In this document: one piece after another, positions 55,108-64,000 of the stretch
Layout: the number at the start of each line of letters is the position of its first letter
Position numbering within the stretch: position 1 is the stretch's first letter
From: Pseudomonas sp. GM41(2012)
Lineage (GTDB): Bacteria > Pseudomonadota > Gammaproteobacteria > Pseudomonadales > Pseudomonadaceae
NCBI RefSeq assembly: GCF_000282315.2
Contig: NZ_AKJN02000006.1
Coordinates: 806,001 to 870,000 of the forward strand
Direction: 5' to 3'
Length of the DNA stretch: 64,000 nucleotides
Notes under the pieces: generated by a model
Told to the model about the DNA's origin: nothing
Seen by the model: the letters and a program-made list of their open reading frames with translations, nothing else
Database searches by the model: none
Position numbers and translations under genes: made by a program

Positions 55108-55821
55108 ATGTTTATCGCGTACTCAGGGGTAAAAACATACGTGCCTAATTTACTATCGCGCAAGTTTCCGCAAAAACCAACGTGGCTATCGCGGCTGTTC
55201 GGGCTCACGGGGTTGATCGTGGTGTTGGTCATAATTGCCGGGGTAACCGGTTTTGCCTTCTGGCCAAGATCTCCGGTCAACGTGGTCACTGCCGGAGCCG
55301 CAACTAAAGCGGACCTGCTCCAGCGCTGGCAAGCCGGTGAGGTCGTCGCGCTGGTACGCCATACCGAGCGATGCGACCGATCCACGAACCCATGCCTGGG
55401 CCCGGCTGACGGCATCACCCAAGCCGGCAGCGTTGCGGCCGCGGCGGTGGGCCAGGGTTTCCTGCGCCTGGGGCTGTCGCAGACCGACGTCCTGAGTAGT
55501 CCGGTTACCCGTACAGTGCAAACCTCACACTATATGCTCGGCAAAGACGCGATGACTCAGGACTGGCTGTCGATCTGCGGCAAGACCCTGCGTAACGATG
55601 TGGTGGCGCACAAGGTGGCCCATCGCAATCTGGTGTTGGTCACTCACAGTGGTTGTATTCACGAATTTGAAGCGCAGACCGGTTTCAAACACGTGAAGAA
55701 AAGTGAATATGGCAGTTCGTTGTTCGTGAGCATTAGTGCGGATGGAAAACTTCAAGTGCTCGGGATCGTCAATGCCAATGACTGGGATTCGCTGTTGAGC
55801 GAAAAACAGGTGAACCCATAA
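55108..55821 (+). CDS. Ais/PmrG-like histidine phosphatase
   Basis: The protein has about 237 residues. One membrane span (LTGLIVVLVIIAGVTGFAFW) precedes a histidine-phosphatase domain with the phosphohistidine motif ALVRHTERCDR, the SSPVTRTVQTS box and the second histidine in VTHSGCIHEFE. The RHxERCDR form is typical of Ais/PmrG, which removes phosphate from LPS core heptose. GTG at 55141 is an alternative start. It is followed by arnT, in line with a role in cationic-peptide resistance. Confidence 0.8.
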   Translation: MFIAYSGVKTYVPNLLSRKFPQKPTWLSRLFGLTGLIVVLVIIAGVTGFAFWPRSPVNVVTAGAATKADLLQRWQAGEVVALVRHTERCDRSTNPCLGPADGITQAGSVAAAAVGQGFLRLGLSQTDVLSSPVTRTVQTSHYMLGKDAMTQDWLSICGKTLRNDVVAHKVAHRNLVLVTHSGCIHEFEAQTGFKHVKKSEYGSSLFVSISADGKLQVLGIVNANDWDSLLSEKQVNP

Positions 55822-56003
55822 TCCTGCGAGCGCAGTCGAATACAGTATTTGAGAATAAATCGCTTTAACTTAAAACATTCAAAACCCCCGTTGAGCCAAC
55901 TTCCAAGTTCAGGTCGCGGTTGCGTCATGACATTGAAGAAGTTGCACTCTTGCTGCATCGTGTCACGCGCCCGTTCATTTAAAAACTTTGACAAGGTTTA
56001 GTC

Positions 56004-57725
56004 ATGACACCCGATAACCTGCTTCCCCGTTCTGCTGGCCGTTTGTCCCGAGCAGACTCCTCAGCCCGGTCGATCGCCGAGCGCTGGATGGTTCCGGGAT
56101 TGCTGCTGGTCTTCCTGGTCTTTTATCTCCTGCCGCTGGTGACCCATGGTTTATGGACGCCTGATGAAACCCGTTATGGCCAGATCAGTCAGGAAATGCT
56201 GTTAAGCGGTAACTGGGTCGCTCCGCATTTCATGGGGATTCGTTATTTCGAGAAGCCGATTGCCGGTTACTGGATGATCGCCATCGGTCAGGCTGTATTT
56301 GGCGACACCCTGTTTGGGGTGCGTATCGCCTCGGCATTGAGCACCGGGCTGAGTATCTGGCTAACCTACCTGATTGCCCGTCGCCTCTGGAACGACCCGC
56401 GCAAAAGCTTCGCCTGCGCACTGCTGTACATGAGCTTCGGGTTGATCGCTGGTCAGGCCGGATACGCCAACCTCGATCCGCAATTCACGTTATGGGTCAA
56501 CCTGAGTCTGGTTGCGCTGTGGTTTGCCATCGATAGCCAGGTTTCACGCGCCCGACTCGGCGCTTGGGCGCTGTTGGGCGTTGCCTGCGGTATGGGTTTC
56601 ATGACCAAGGGTTTTCTTGCCTGGTTGTTGCCCGTGTTGATCGCCCTGCCCTGGATGCTCTGGCAACGACGCTTGGGTGAGTTGTTACGTTACGGGCCGC
56701 TGGCGGTCGTCGTGGCCGCTGTGGTCTGCCTGCCGTGGGTACTCGCGATCCACCATCAGGAACCGGACTTCTGGCGTTTTTTCTTCTGGAACGAACACAT
56801 TCGCCGTTTTGCTGCCGATGATGCGCAGCACGCTCGTCCCTGGTGGTTCTACGTGCCGCTAATGGTCGTGTCGAGCCTGCCTTGGGCCGCCTTGCTGCCA
56901 GTGACATTCGTCCAGGCCTGGCAGCACAAACGCCAGCCGGCGATCTGCTTTCTGTTGCTCTGGCTGCTATTGCCACTGGGGTTCTTCAGCCTGAGCAGCG
57001 GCAAGCTGCCGACCTATATCATGCCGTGCCTTTTACCCCTGGCGTTACTGATGGGCCATGCTCTGACCGAGTTGCTGAACAAGGCGCGCAGCCGGGCGAT
57101 TCGTATCAACGGTGTGATCAATGTCGTCATTGCGACCACAGCCCTGATCGTTCTGCTTTATCTGCAGACCACCAAAGAGCTCTACGAAAACACGGAAATG
57201 TTCAGCCTGTCGCTGGTGTTTTTCGTGCTGCTTGGCTGGATCATCGCTAACGCGTTGCAAGTCTTGCGTCCATTGATGTTCTGGGCCATGCCGGCCCTGG
57301 GCATCTGGCTGCTGGTCGCCTTGCTACCGGCGGCGATGCCCGGCCAGATCGTCGATAGCAAGATGCCCGATCAGTTCATTGCCGAGCACCTGGATGCCTT
57401 GAGCCAGACGACCTCGCTGCTGAGTAACGATTTGGGTGCGGCAGCGGCCTTGTCGTGGCGCCTGAAGCGGCCGCAGATCGCACTTTACAACACCGTCGGC
57501 GAGCTGAAGTACGGCCTCGAAGATCCTGCGATGGAATCGAGAAAAGTGACCATGGAGAATGTCGCTCAGTGGATGACCGAGGCCCGCAAAAAAGGCTCGG
57601 TCGGCGTGGTGATGCGGGTCAACAGTGTCCAGGAAGAACAAGAAGTCGAGTTGTTGCCCATCGATGGCAAGCGTTATGAGCGCGGTAACCTGCACATTCT
57701 GATCTTCGCGCAGCGCCAACCCTGA
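56004..57725 (+). CDS. arnT: ArnT-like lipid A glycosyltransferase
   Basis: The protein has 573 residues with about twelve membrane segments. The ArnT/PMT_2 first-loop motif is [16 protein letters not shown], with [11 protein letters not shown] after it, and [12 protein letters not shown] and [15 protein letters not shown] appear later. It would transfer 4-amino-4-deoxy-L-arabinose from undecaprenyl phosphate to lipid A at the periplasmic face of the inner membrane. AAGG precedes the ATG. It is separated by 5 kb from the arn operon that begins at 62968, so it could be an additional copy or a relative using another sugar donor. Confidence 0.82.
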   Translation: MTPDNLLPRSAGRLSRADSSARSIAERWMVPGLLLVFLVFYLLPLVTHGLWTPDETRYGQISQEMLLSGNWVAPHFMGIRYFEKPIAGYWMIAIGQAVFGDTLFGVRIASALSTGLSIWLTYLIARRLWNDPRKSFACALLYMSFGLIAGQAGYANLDPQFTLWVNLSLVALWFAIDSQVSRARLGAWALLGVACGMGFMTKGFLAWLLPVLIALPWMLWQRRLGELLRYGPLAVVVAAVVCLPWVLAIHHQEPDFWRFFFWNEHIRRFAADDAQHARPWWFYVPLMVVSSLPWAALLPVTFVQAWQHKRQPAICFLLLWLLLPLGFFSLSSGKLPTYIMPCLLPLALLMGHALTELLNKARSRAIRINGVINVVIATTALIVLLYLQTTKELYENTEMFSLSLVFFVLLGWIIANALQVLRPLMFWAMPALGIWLLVALLPAAMPGQIVDSKMPDQFIAEHLDALSQTTSLLSNDLGAAAALSWRLKRPQIALYNTVGELKYGLEDPAMESRKVTMENVAQWMTEARKKGSVGVVMRVNSVQEEQEVELLPIDGKRYERGNLHILIFAQRQP

Positions 57726-57849
57726 CAAAATACCGGGCTCGCGAGTGACTGTCTCGGTCCCCGAGTCCACACGCCAAATGACAGGAATTAACGATTAAAT
57801 TGACGTTTTTTTCTCATTTCAGGCACTACATTCGCCGCGTCTCAAACAT

Positions 57850-57868
57850 GCAAATGATTCCTATTGAT
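57850..57868 (+). promoter_or_regulatory. Weak Fur-box-like sequence upstream of the iron ABC operon
   Basis: GCAAATGATTCCTATTGAT matches the 19-bp Fur consensus at about 10 positions, including the AATGAT left half. It lies 77 bp before the ferric-binding-protein start, where a Fur box is expected. The match is modest. Confidence 0.3.
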
Positions 57869-57944
57869 CTACACTCATCGACGACCTACCTCGTCGACGA
57901 TGTCGAATCTGCGCGCACTATTAAAAAACAGGAGCTGCCGACGC

Positions 57945-58958
57945 ATGAATGCCCATTTCCCCTCTTTCCTGAAAACCGCACTGCTGGCCACCGCTCTGCT
58001 GAGCGCCGGCCACGTGTATGCCGCGGATGCCGATGGCATCGTGGTCTACAACGCGCAGCACGAAAGCCTGACCAAATCCTGGATCGAGGGCTTTACCAAG
58101 GAAACCGGGATCAAGGTCACCGTTCGCAATGGTGACGACACCGAGATGGGCAATCAGATCGTGCAGGAAGGCGCTGCCTCCCCAGCCGATGTGTTCCTGA
58201 CCGAAAACTCCCCGGCCATGGTGCTGGTCGACAACGCGGGGCTGTTTGCGCCAGTTGCGCCGGCCACCCTGGAACAGGTCGGCAGTGCTTACCGCCCGGC
58301 CCATGGTAAATGGGTAGGGATCGCCGCGCGCTCCACGGTGTTTGTCTATAACCCGAGCAAACTGCCCGAAGCCGAGCTGCCCAAGTCGCTGATGGACCTC
58401 GCCGGCCCGAACTGGAAAGGTCGCTGGGGCGCTTCACCGGCCGGTGCCGACTTCCAGGCCATCGTCGCCGCCGTGCTGGAACTCAAAGGTGAAGCCGCCA
58501 CCCTGGAATGGCTGAAAGGGATGAAAACCAACTACACGGCCTATCGTGGCAACAGCGCCGTGCTCAAAGCCGTCAACGCCGGGCAGATCGACAGCGGCGT
58601 GATCTATCACTACTACAGCTTCGGCGACCAGGCCAAGACCGGCGAAAACAGCAAGAACACCGCCCTGCTCTACTTCAAGCACAAGGATCCGGGCGCGTTT
58701 GTCAGTGTCTCCGGTGGCGGCGTGCTGGCATCCAGCAAACACAAGGAACAAGCCCAGGCGTTCCTCAAATGGATCACCGGCAAAGATGGCCAGGCCATCC
58801 TCAAAACGGGTAAATCGTTCGAATACGCCGTGGGCAAGAACGCTGAATCCAATCCAAAACTGGTGCCTTTGCAGCAACTCGACGCGCCGACAGTCGATGC
58901 TTCAAAACTCGACAGTAAAAAAGCCGTGGAGCTGATGACTCAGGCGGGACTGCTCTAA
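57945..58958 (+). CDS. Ferric-iron periplasmic binding protein (FbpA/FutA-like)
   Basis: The protein has 337 residues from the ATG at 57945, with AGGAG nine bases upstream. Signal peptide AHFPSFLKTALLATALLSAG is followed by a mature start IVVYNAQHESLTKSWIEGF. The paired tyrosines that bind iron in this family appear in VIYHYYSFGDQ. GDDTEMGNQIVQEG and FLTENSPAM are further family blocks. It delivers Fe(III) to the permease encoded next. Confidence 0.85.
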   Translation: MNAHFPSFLKTALLATALLSAGHVYAADADGIVVYNAQHESLTKSWIEGFTKETGIKVTVRNGDDTEMGNQIVQEGAASPADVFLTENSPAMVLVDNAGLFAPVAPATLEQVGSAYRPAHGKWVGIAARSTVFVYNPSKLPEAELPKSLMDLAGPNWKGRWGASPAGADFQAIVAAVLELKGEAATLEWLKGMKTNYTAYRGNSAVLKAVNAGQIDSGVIYHYYSFGDQAKTGENSKNTALLYFKHKDPGAFVSVSGGGVLASSKHKEQAQAFLKWITGKDGQAILKTGKSFEYAVGKNAESNPKLVPLQQLDAPTVDASKLDSKKAVELMTQAGLL

Positions 58959-58961
58959 TTG

Positions 58962-60560
58962 ATGCCTGAAACCTTGCCAGCGGGTGTCGCCGAGGCGATA
59001 CCCGCGAATTTGCGACGACGATCCCGCGGCCTCTTCGCGGGACGTGGTGGCGCGTGGGTGATCAGTTTGTCGGTGCTGGTTTCGCTGCTGTCGCTGCTGC
59101 CGATTGCCTTCGTCATCGGCGTATCGTTTCAGACAGGCTGGGCGACCCTTGTGCCGCTGGTATTCCGGCCGCGGGTCGCTGAATTATTGATCAACACCGT
59201 TTTACTGGTGGTGATCACGATTCCGTTGTGCGTCACGCTAGGCCTGTGTCTGGCCTGGCTGACAGAGCGCACCAACCTGCCGGGGCGGCGCTGGTGGTCG
59301 TTGTTGGCAACCGCGCCGCTGGCGGTGCCGGCGTTCGTCCACAGTTATGCGTGGGTCAGTCTGGTCCCGCCGATTCACGGGCTGTTTGCCGGGGTTCTGG
59401 TCTCGGTCATCGCCTACTTCCCGTTCCTGTACTTGCCGATTGCTGCGACCCTGCGCAGGCTCGATCCGGCCATCGAAGACGTTGCCGAATCGCTGGGGCT
59501 CAAGCCTTGGGCGATCTTCTTCCGTGTGGTGCTGCCGCAATTGCGCTTGGCCATCTGCGGCGGCGCGTTACTGGTGGGCCTGCACCTGCTGGCCGAATAT
59601 GGCCTGTACGCGATGATCCGTTTCGACACCTTCACCACGGCCATCTTCGATCAGTTCAAATCCACCTTCAACGGCCCCGCCGCCCACATGCTGGCCAGCG
59701 TGCTCGCCCTGTGTTGCCTGGTGATGCTGACCGCAGAATCGGCCGCTCGCGGCACGGCGCGTTACGCCAGGGTCGGGTCGGGAAGCGCTCGCGAACAGCG
59801 GGTGGTGCGCCTTAAACCCGTAACCACCCTCCTCGCCCTAAGCGTACAGATTGCGACCTGCGCGCTGGCGCTGGGCGTGCCACTCGTGACGTTAGGTAAC
59901 TGGCTGATCGCCGGCGGTACGCAGGTCTGGCAGATGGACGAACTTCTGCCGGCGCTGGAACAGACGTTGCTGCTCGGCGTTGCGGGTGCCGCCCTGACCA
60001 CCTGCGCTGCCATCCCGATTGCCTGGCTGTCGATTCGCTCTCCGGGCCGGTTGCAACGAGTACTGGAAAGCTGCAACTACATCACCAGTTCGTTGCCCGG
60101 AATCGTCGTGGCCCTGGCATTGGTGACCGTCACCATCCATTTCGCCCGGCCGATTTACCAGACGACTGTCACGGTGTTGCTGGCGTACCTGCTGATGTTT
60201 TTGCCCCGCGCCCTGGTGAGTTTGCGCGCCGGTATCGCACAGGCGCCGGTGGAACTGGAAAACATGGCCCGCAGCCTCGGCCGCTCCCCTGCCCGGGCTT
60301 TGTGGCTGATCACCCTGCGTCTGGCCGCGCCCGGCGCTGCCGCAGGCGCCGCACTGGTGTTTCTGGCGATCACCAATGAGTTGACCGCCACCCTGCTGCT
60401 CGCCCCCAACGGCACACGCACCCTGGCCACCGGATTCTGGGCCATGACCAGCGAAATCGACTACGCCGCCGCTGCGCCCTACGCCTTGCTGATGATCCTG
60501 CTGTCGCTTCCGTTAACCGGACTTCTTTATCACCAATCCAAACGAACGGCTGGCCGATGA
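58962..60560 (+). CDS. Iron ABC transporter permease (FbpB-like, fused two-domain)
   Basis: The protein has 532 residues and about twelve membrane spans in two homologous halves. Each half has an ATPase-contact loop: [19 protein letters not shown] and [21 protein letters not shown] single protein with both halves is the norm for FbpB-type ferric transporters. The ATG at 58962 follows the binding-protein stop almost directly. Its end overlaps the ATPase gene (ATGA). Confidence 0.87.
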   Translation: MPETLPAGVAEAIPANLRRRSRGLFAGRGGAWVISLSVLVSLLSLLPIAFVIGVSFQTGWATLVPLVFRPRVAELLINTVLLVVITIPLCVTLGLCLAWLTERTNLPGRRWWSLLATAPLAVPAFVHSYAWVSLVPPIHGLFAGVLVSVIAYFPFLYLPIAATLRRLDPAIEDVAESLGLKPWAIFFRVVLPQLRLAICGGALLVGLHLLAEYGLYAMIRFDTFTTAIFDQFKSTFNGPAAHMLASVLALCCLVMLTAESAARGTARYARVGSGSAREQRVVRLKPVTTLLALSVQIATCALALGVPLVTLGNWLIAGGTQVWQMDELLPALEQTLLLGVAGAALTTCAAIPIAWLSIRSPGRLQRVLESCNYITSSLPGIVVALALVTVTIHFARPIYQTTVTVLLAYLLMFLPRALVSLRAGIAQAPVELENMARSLGRSPARALWLITLRLAAPGAAAGAALVFLAITNELTATLLLAPNGTRTLATGFWAMTSEIDYAAAAPYALLMILLSLPLTGLLYHQSKRTAGR

Positions 60561-61627
60561 ACGCTCTTGAACTCCATTCCATTTCCAAGGCCTACGGCGC
60601 CCATCAAGCGCTGGAGAACATCAACCTGTCGGTGCCAACGGGCAGCCGAACGGTCATCGTCGGCCCGTCCGGCTCAGGGAAAACCACGCTGTTGCGGATG
60701 ATCGCCGGCTTCGAGTTCCCGGACACGGGCCGTCTTTCACTCAATGGCCAAACGCTCGTCGATGAGACACACGAGGTTCCGGCGCATCAGCGCCTGATTG
60801 GCTATGTTCCTCAGGACGGCGCCCTGTTCCCGCACATGACCGTGGCCGCGAACATCGGTTTCGGGCTTTCGATCAAGGGCGGCGCAAAACAGGAGCGAGT
60901 CGCGGAGTTGATGGACAGCGTGGCGCTGGATGCGAACATGGCCAACCGTTGGCCCCATGAGCTCTCCGGCGGCCAGCAACAACGTGTGGCGCTGGCGCGG
61001 GCGTTGGCGCAACAGCCGCGCTTGATGCTGCTGGACGAGCCGTTTTCGGCCCTCGACACCGGGCTTCGTGGCGCCATGCGCAAAATGGTCGCACGGCTGC
61101 TGAGCGACGCCGGCGTGACCACCATTCTGGTCACCCATGACCAGAGTGAAGCCTTGTCGTTTGCCGATCAGCTGGCGGTGATGCGCGACGGCCGGCTGGT
61201 GCAGTCGGGCCATCCGCTGGACCTTTACCGCTACCCCGAGGATGAACAAACCGCGCTGTTTCTGGGGGATGCCATCGTCATGCCCGCCAGAATCGAAGCC
61301 GGCTGGGCCCATTGCGATCTCGGTCGGATACCGGTGAACAACCACCGGGCCAACAAATCGGCGCAGATCATGCTGCGTCCCGAACAACTGCAACTCGTCA
61401 GCATTCAGCCCAGCCCGACCACGGCTGCCGGGTGTCGCGCCGTCGTGACCGAGCGGGATTTCAGTGGTAATTCCTGCACGTTGACGGTGGAACTGGAGGC
61501 TTTGGCGTCCGGGCAACAGCCTGGTCGATCATTAATGGTGCGCAGTTCGGGCCTGTACGCACCACCCGCCGGCAGTGCAGTTCACGTCTCGACAATCGGC
61601 CATGCCCACGTACTGAGCGAATCGTGA
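60557..61627 (+). CDS. Iron ABC transporter ATPase (FbpC-like)
   Basis: The protein has 356 residues. Walker A is GPSGSGKTT, the signature is [15 protein letters not shown], Walker B is [12 protein letters not shown] and the H-loop is [12 protein letters not shown]-terminal TOBE-like regulatory domain follows ([14 protein letters not shown]). It overlaps the permease gene by four bases and ends 10 bp from the convergent recombinase gene. Confidence 0.9.
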   Translation: MNALELHSISKAYGAHQALENINLSVPTGSRTVIVGPSGSGKTTLLRMIAGFEFPDTGRLSLNGQTLVDETHEVPAHQRLIGYVPQDGALFPHMTVAANIGFGLSIKGGAKQERVAELMDSVALDANMANRWPHELSGGQQQRVALARALAQQPRLMLLDEPFSALDTGLRGAMRKMVARLLSDAGVTTILVTHDQSEALSFADQLAVMRDGRLVQSGHPLDLYRYPEDEQTALFLGDAIVMPARIEAGWAHCDLGRIPVNNHRANKSAQIMLRPEQLQLVSIQPSPTTAAGCRAVVTERDFSGNSCTLTVELEALASGQQPGRSLMVRSSGLYAPPAGSAVHVSTIGHAHVLSES

Positions 61628-61637
61628 ACCCCGCCCA

Positions 61638-62576
61638 TCAAAGATCGAACCGGTCCACAGCCCGACGCCGCTCGTTGTCATCGCGCACATCGTAGTTGGC
61701 CGTGGTCTGGATGTTGCTGTGATGGGCGAGTTTCTGGGCGATCGACAAGTCGTACTCCTCAATCACTCGGGTTATGAACGAACGTCGAAAATCATGCGGC
61801 ATGATTTTCACCCCGACCTGCGCGCCCCGCTGTCGGGCGATGTAATAGATCGCATGTTTGGTGATGCGCTCGCGGGTGATGTGACTGCCGCGGCGGATGC
61901 GGTTGAACAGGAACGAATCGTCCGTTTCACCCTCCTTCAGTAACGAGCGCCGCAACTCCAGCCAGTCATTGAGTTTGGCGAACGCCCAGGCCGGTGCGTA
62001 CTTGATCAGTTGCTTGTTGCCCTTGGCGGTCACACGAAGGCTGCGCTCGGTGAAATCGACCTGGTTCAGGTCCAGGTTCACCGATTCCGATTTGCGCATG
62101 CCCGAGCCATACAAAATCCCGATAATCGCCGCATCCCTCAACCCTTGTGGCCGTGGATCGGCAGCGCAGACTGCCATCAATTCCTGGATCAGCGTGCGCC
62201 TGAGGTTGCGCCCCTGGGACAATCGCGTGCCGGCAATCCCCTTGACCGAGCGCATTTTCAGCAAGTGTTCCTGACTGATCAGGCTCATGCGCCACGCCTC
62301 GTTCATCACCCCGCGCACCGCGTTGACGTACAGCGAAGAGGTGTTCGGCGCGTAGCCGTCGGTGCGCAAGGTCGCCACCAGTGCGATGACATCTTCCGGT
62401 TGCAGGTTGTGCCAGGGAATCTCCTCGACGTTCATGTCTTCGAAGCCCAGCCGGTCAGCGGCGTCCTGCAACACATAACGCATGGTCAGTTGGCTGGAAG
62501 GCGCCAGACGTGCCAGGTACAGGGTCAGCGGATTGGTCTTTGAAGGGATTGAATCGGTAGCGGGTAAGTCAATCAA
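61638..62576 (-). CDS. Isolated tyrosine recombinase/integrase
   Basis: The protein has 312 residues. An N-terminal core-binding domain (TLYLARLAPSSQLTMRYVLQ) leads to a catalytic domain with the first arginine in YGSGMRKSESVNL, the second box HDFRRSFITRV, the histidine in LAHHSNIQTTANY and the tyrosine nucleophile at the end of the same motif. All active residues are present. There are no other phage or integron genes around it and no tRNA, so its substrate is unknown. It ends 10 bp from the iron ATPase gene. Confidence 0.82.
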   Translation of the reverse strand: MIDLPATDSIPSKTNPLTLYLARLAPSSQLTMRYVLQDAADRLGFEDMNVEEIPWHNLQPEDVIALVATLRTDGYAPNTSSLYVNAVRGVMNEAWRMSLISQEHLLKMRSVKGIAGTRLSQGRNLRRTLIQELMAVCAADPRPQGLRDAAIIGILYGSGMRKSESVNLDLNQVDFTERSLRVTAKGNKQLIKYAPAWAFAKLNDWLELRRSLLKEGETDDSFLFNRIRRGSHITRERITKHAIYYIARQRGAQVGVKIMPHDFRRSFITRVIEEYDLSIAQKLAHHSNIQTTANYDVRDDNERRRAVDRFDL

Positions 62577-62967
62577 ACGAAACGGCCTTAATGTGGAAAC
62601 AGTTCATTAAACAACTAAGGATTGAAACATCCTTCATGTAAAGCGGGCCATTTCTGTAGGACTTTCTACTAGAAATCTCGATGAACGGCACAAGCCTGAA
62701 CAGTGGCTGTATGACATACAGATAAACGATTCGCCGACCGGGTTTTCATGTTCCTTTCACAAAATCGGGAATAACCTCAATGAATCCGGAATGACCCTGC
62801 TTTTGGTCCCAACCTGCCGAGCATGGCAGCAAAAGTCAACTGATGTGCTTTCTCATGCATTTGAAGTAACTGACTGATGCAGCTTTTGTTTTATCGTCTA
62901 AGCTTGCACTGGATCCAATTTTTTTTTAGCCTCACAGGCTATTCGCTCTTCAGCCCCCGAGGTGTCC
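62577..62967. promoter_or_regulatory. 391-bp leader of the arn operon, with TTTCAT/TTTCAC direct repeat
   Basis: No gene is seen. The interval contains the promoters of the divergent recombinase gene and of arnB. TTTCAT (62744-62749) and TTTCAC (62755-62760) are 11 bp apart, like the pair at 54987-55003. An AT-rich stretch with a T9 run lies about 40 bp before arnB. Confidence 0.5.
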
Positions 62968-64000
62968 ATGAGTCAGGCTTTCCTCCCCTTCTCCCGCCCC
63001 AGTATCGGCGATGAAGAAATTGCCGCCGTAGAGCAAGTATTGCGCTCCGGCTGGATCACTACCGGGCCGAAAAACCAGGAACTGGAAGAGCAATTCGCCA
63101 ACTACGTGGGATGCCGTCATGCCGTGGCACTGTCCTCCGCCACCGGCGGGATGCACATCACGTTACTGGCATTGGGCATTGGTCCTGGCGACGAGGTCAT
63201 TACGCCGTCCCAGACGTGGGTATCCACCGCCAACATGATCTGCCTGCTGGGCGCGACACCGGTGTTCGTCGACGTTGATCGCGACACGCTGATGAGTGAC
63301 CTGGCAAGCATCGAAGCCGCGATCACGCCGCGCACCAAAGCCATCATTCCGGTGCACTACGCCGGCGCCGCGTTCGATCTCGATCCGCTTTATGCGTTGG
63401 CCGACAAACACGGCATCCCGGTCATCGAAGATGCCGCTCATGCAGCAGGCACCTTCTACAAAGGTCGGCATGTCGGCGCGAAAGGCACCGCGATCTTTTC
63501 CTTCCACGCGATCAAGAACATGACCTGCGCCGAGGGCGCCATGTTCGTCAGTGACGATGAGGCCCTGGCCAGTCGTGTGCGCATGCTCAAGTTTCACGGC
63601 CTTGGCGTCGACGCCTATGACCGCATGACGCACGGCCGCAAACCCCAGGCCCAGGTCATGGAGCCCGGCTTCAAGTACAACCTGGCCGACATCAACGCCG
63701 CCATCGCCCTGGTGCAGCTGGAGCGCCTGGACCAGATCAACGCCAAGCGTACGGAACTGGCCGGCGCCTACCTGCAACGCCTCGAAGGCTCAAAAGTGCA
63801 GCCATTGGCGATTCCGGCGTACCCGCAACAGCACGCCTGGCACCTGTTCATCCTGCGCATCGACACCGAGCGCTGCGGGCTGGACCGTGAAGCATTCATG
63901 AAGGCCCTGCAAGCACAGAACATCGGCACCGGCATTCACTTCATCGCCACGCACCTGCACACCTACTACCGCCAACGCTTCCCCAACATCTATCTGCCCA
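62968..64000 (+). CDS. arnB: ArnB-like UDP-4-keto-arabinose aminotransferase, 3' end outside window
   Basis: The frame runs open to the window edge (344 codons visible of about 380). GAGG precedes the ATG at 62968. The DegT/DnrJ/EryC1 fold is clear: [69 protein letters not shown] and the PLP lysine in [13 protein letters not shown]. The PFSRPS start and overall pattern fit ArnB, which makes UDP-4-amino-4-deoxy-arabinose for lipid A modification. It should be the first gene of an arn operon continuing to the right. Confidence 0.85.
   Translation, partial: MSQAFLPFSRPSIGDEEIAAVEQVLRSGWITTGPKNQELEEQFANYVGCRHAVALSSATGGMHITLLALGIGPGDEVITPSQTWVSTANMICLLGATPVFVDVDRDTLMSDLASIEAAITPRTKAIIPVHYAGAAFDLDPLYALADKHGIPVIEDAAHAAGTFYKGRHVGAKGTAIFSFHAIKNMTCAEGAMFVSDDEALASRVRMLKFHGLGVDAYDRMTHGRKPQAQVMEPGFKYNLADINAAIALVQLERLDQINAKRTELAGAYLQRLEGSKVQPLAIPAYPQQHAWHLFILRIDTERCGLDREAFMKALQAQNIGTGIHFIATHLHTYYRQRFPNIYLP

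Noticed and set aside
55752-55994. Minus-strand 80-codon frame between the Ais-like gene and arnT
   Set aside because: It overlaps the end of the Ais-like gene and has no recognisable motif or ribosome site.
61638-62576. Integron or prophage border
   Set aside because: No attC-like array, tRNA or phage genes were seen around this recombinase.

Overview
The window reads as a Pseudomonas chromosome, most likely of the P. fluorescens lineage. It is GC-rich with the usual Pseudomonas operon types, and has REP sequences of the GTGGGAGCGAGC / GTGGGAGCGGGC kind at 47.35-47.44 kb and 49.90-50.00 kb. No rRNA, tRNA or CRISPR was seen. All family calls come from motif recognition by eye; no database was searched.

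Left part (0-14.3 kb). After a SPOR-domain gene fragment and a small unknown gene comes a complete cluster matching the 2-furoate (hmf) pathway in content and order. A minus-strand operon encodes a three-subunit molybdenum hydroxylase (hmfA-B-C), a CoA ligase (hmfD), a crotonase-family hydrolase (hmfE) and an MFS uptake protein. An AraC regulator, an XdhC-type cofactor maturation protein and a divergent alpha/beta hydrolase accompany it. The predicted route is furoate to furoyl-CoA, to 5-hydroxyfuroyl-CoA, to 2-oxoglutarate. The large subunit carries a fused C-terminal CoxG/SRPBCC domain. A GAF-PAS-GGDEF-EAL c-di-GMP enzyme follows.

Accessory region (14.3-31.3 kb). A scrap-yard of gene fragments (DUF1302 porin piece, unknown protein piece, C-terminal half of an MFS pump) contains a 42-bp direct repeat and a 79-bp near-perfect copy of the neighbouring GGDEF gene. 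Next is a 1407-residue STAND/NACHT-like ATPase with a C-terminal PD-(D/E)xK nuclease motif, a candidate anti-phage protein, followed by unusual nested inverted repeats. Then come a Tn4651-type cointegrate-resolution module (tnpT - rst-like site - tnpS) without a Tn3 transposase, a small XRE-controlled gene, and a Tn7-like transposition operon (tnsA-like, tnsB, tnsC, tniQ). The TnsA-like protein seems to have lost catalytic residues. My leading hypothesis is that this element makes cointegrates and uses TnpS/TnpT to resolve them, as Tn402/Tn5053 elements use TniR. Its right end would lie next to the 3' end of a DUF985 cupin gene.

Right part (31.3-64 kb). Ordinary core and accessory operons follow: a DUF985 cupin; a tripartite efflux set (outer-membrane factor, HlyD adaptor, DUF2955 membrane protein); a large MscS channel; an aotJQMOP-like amino-acid ABC operon with an RpiR regulator; a polyamine-type operon (AraC, glutamine synthetase-like ligase, PotF-like binding protein, PuuB-like oxidase); pqiAABC; an unpaired sensor kinase; a lipid A/LPS modification group (Ais-like phosphatase, arnT, and the start of an arn operon with arnB at the window edge); a ferric-iron ABC transporter; and an isolated tyrosine recombinase. 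TTTCAC-type direct repeats 11 bp apart occur before both the ais-like gene and arnB, suggesting shared two-component control.
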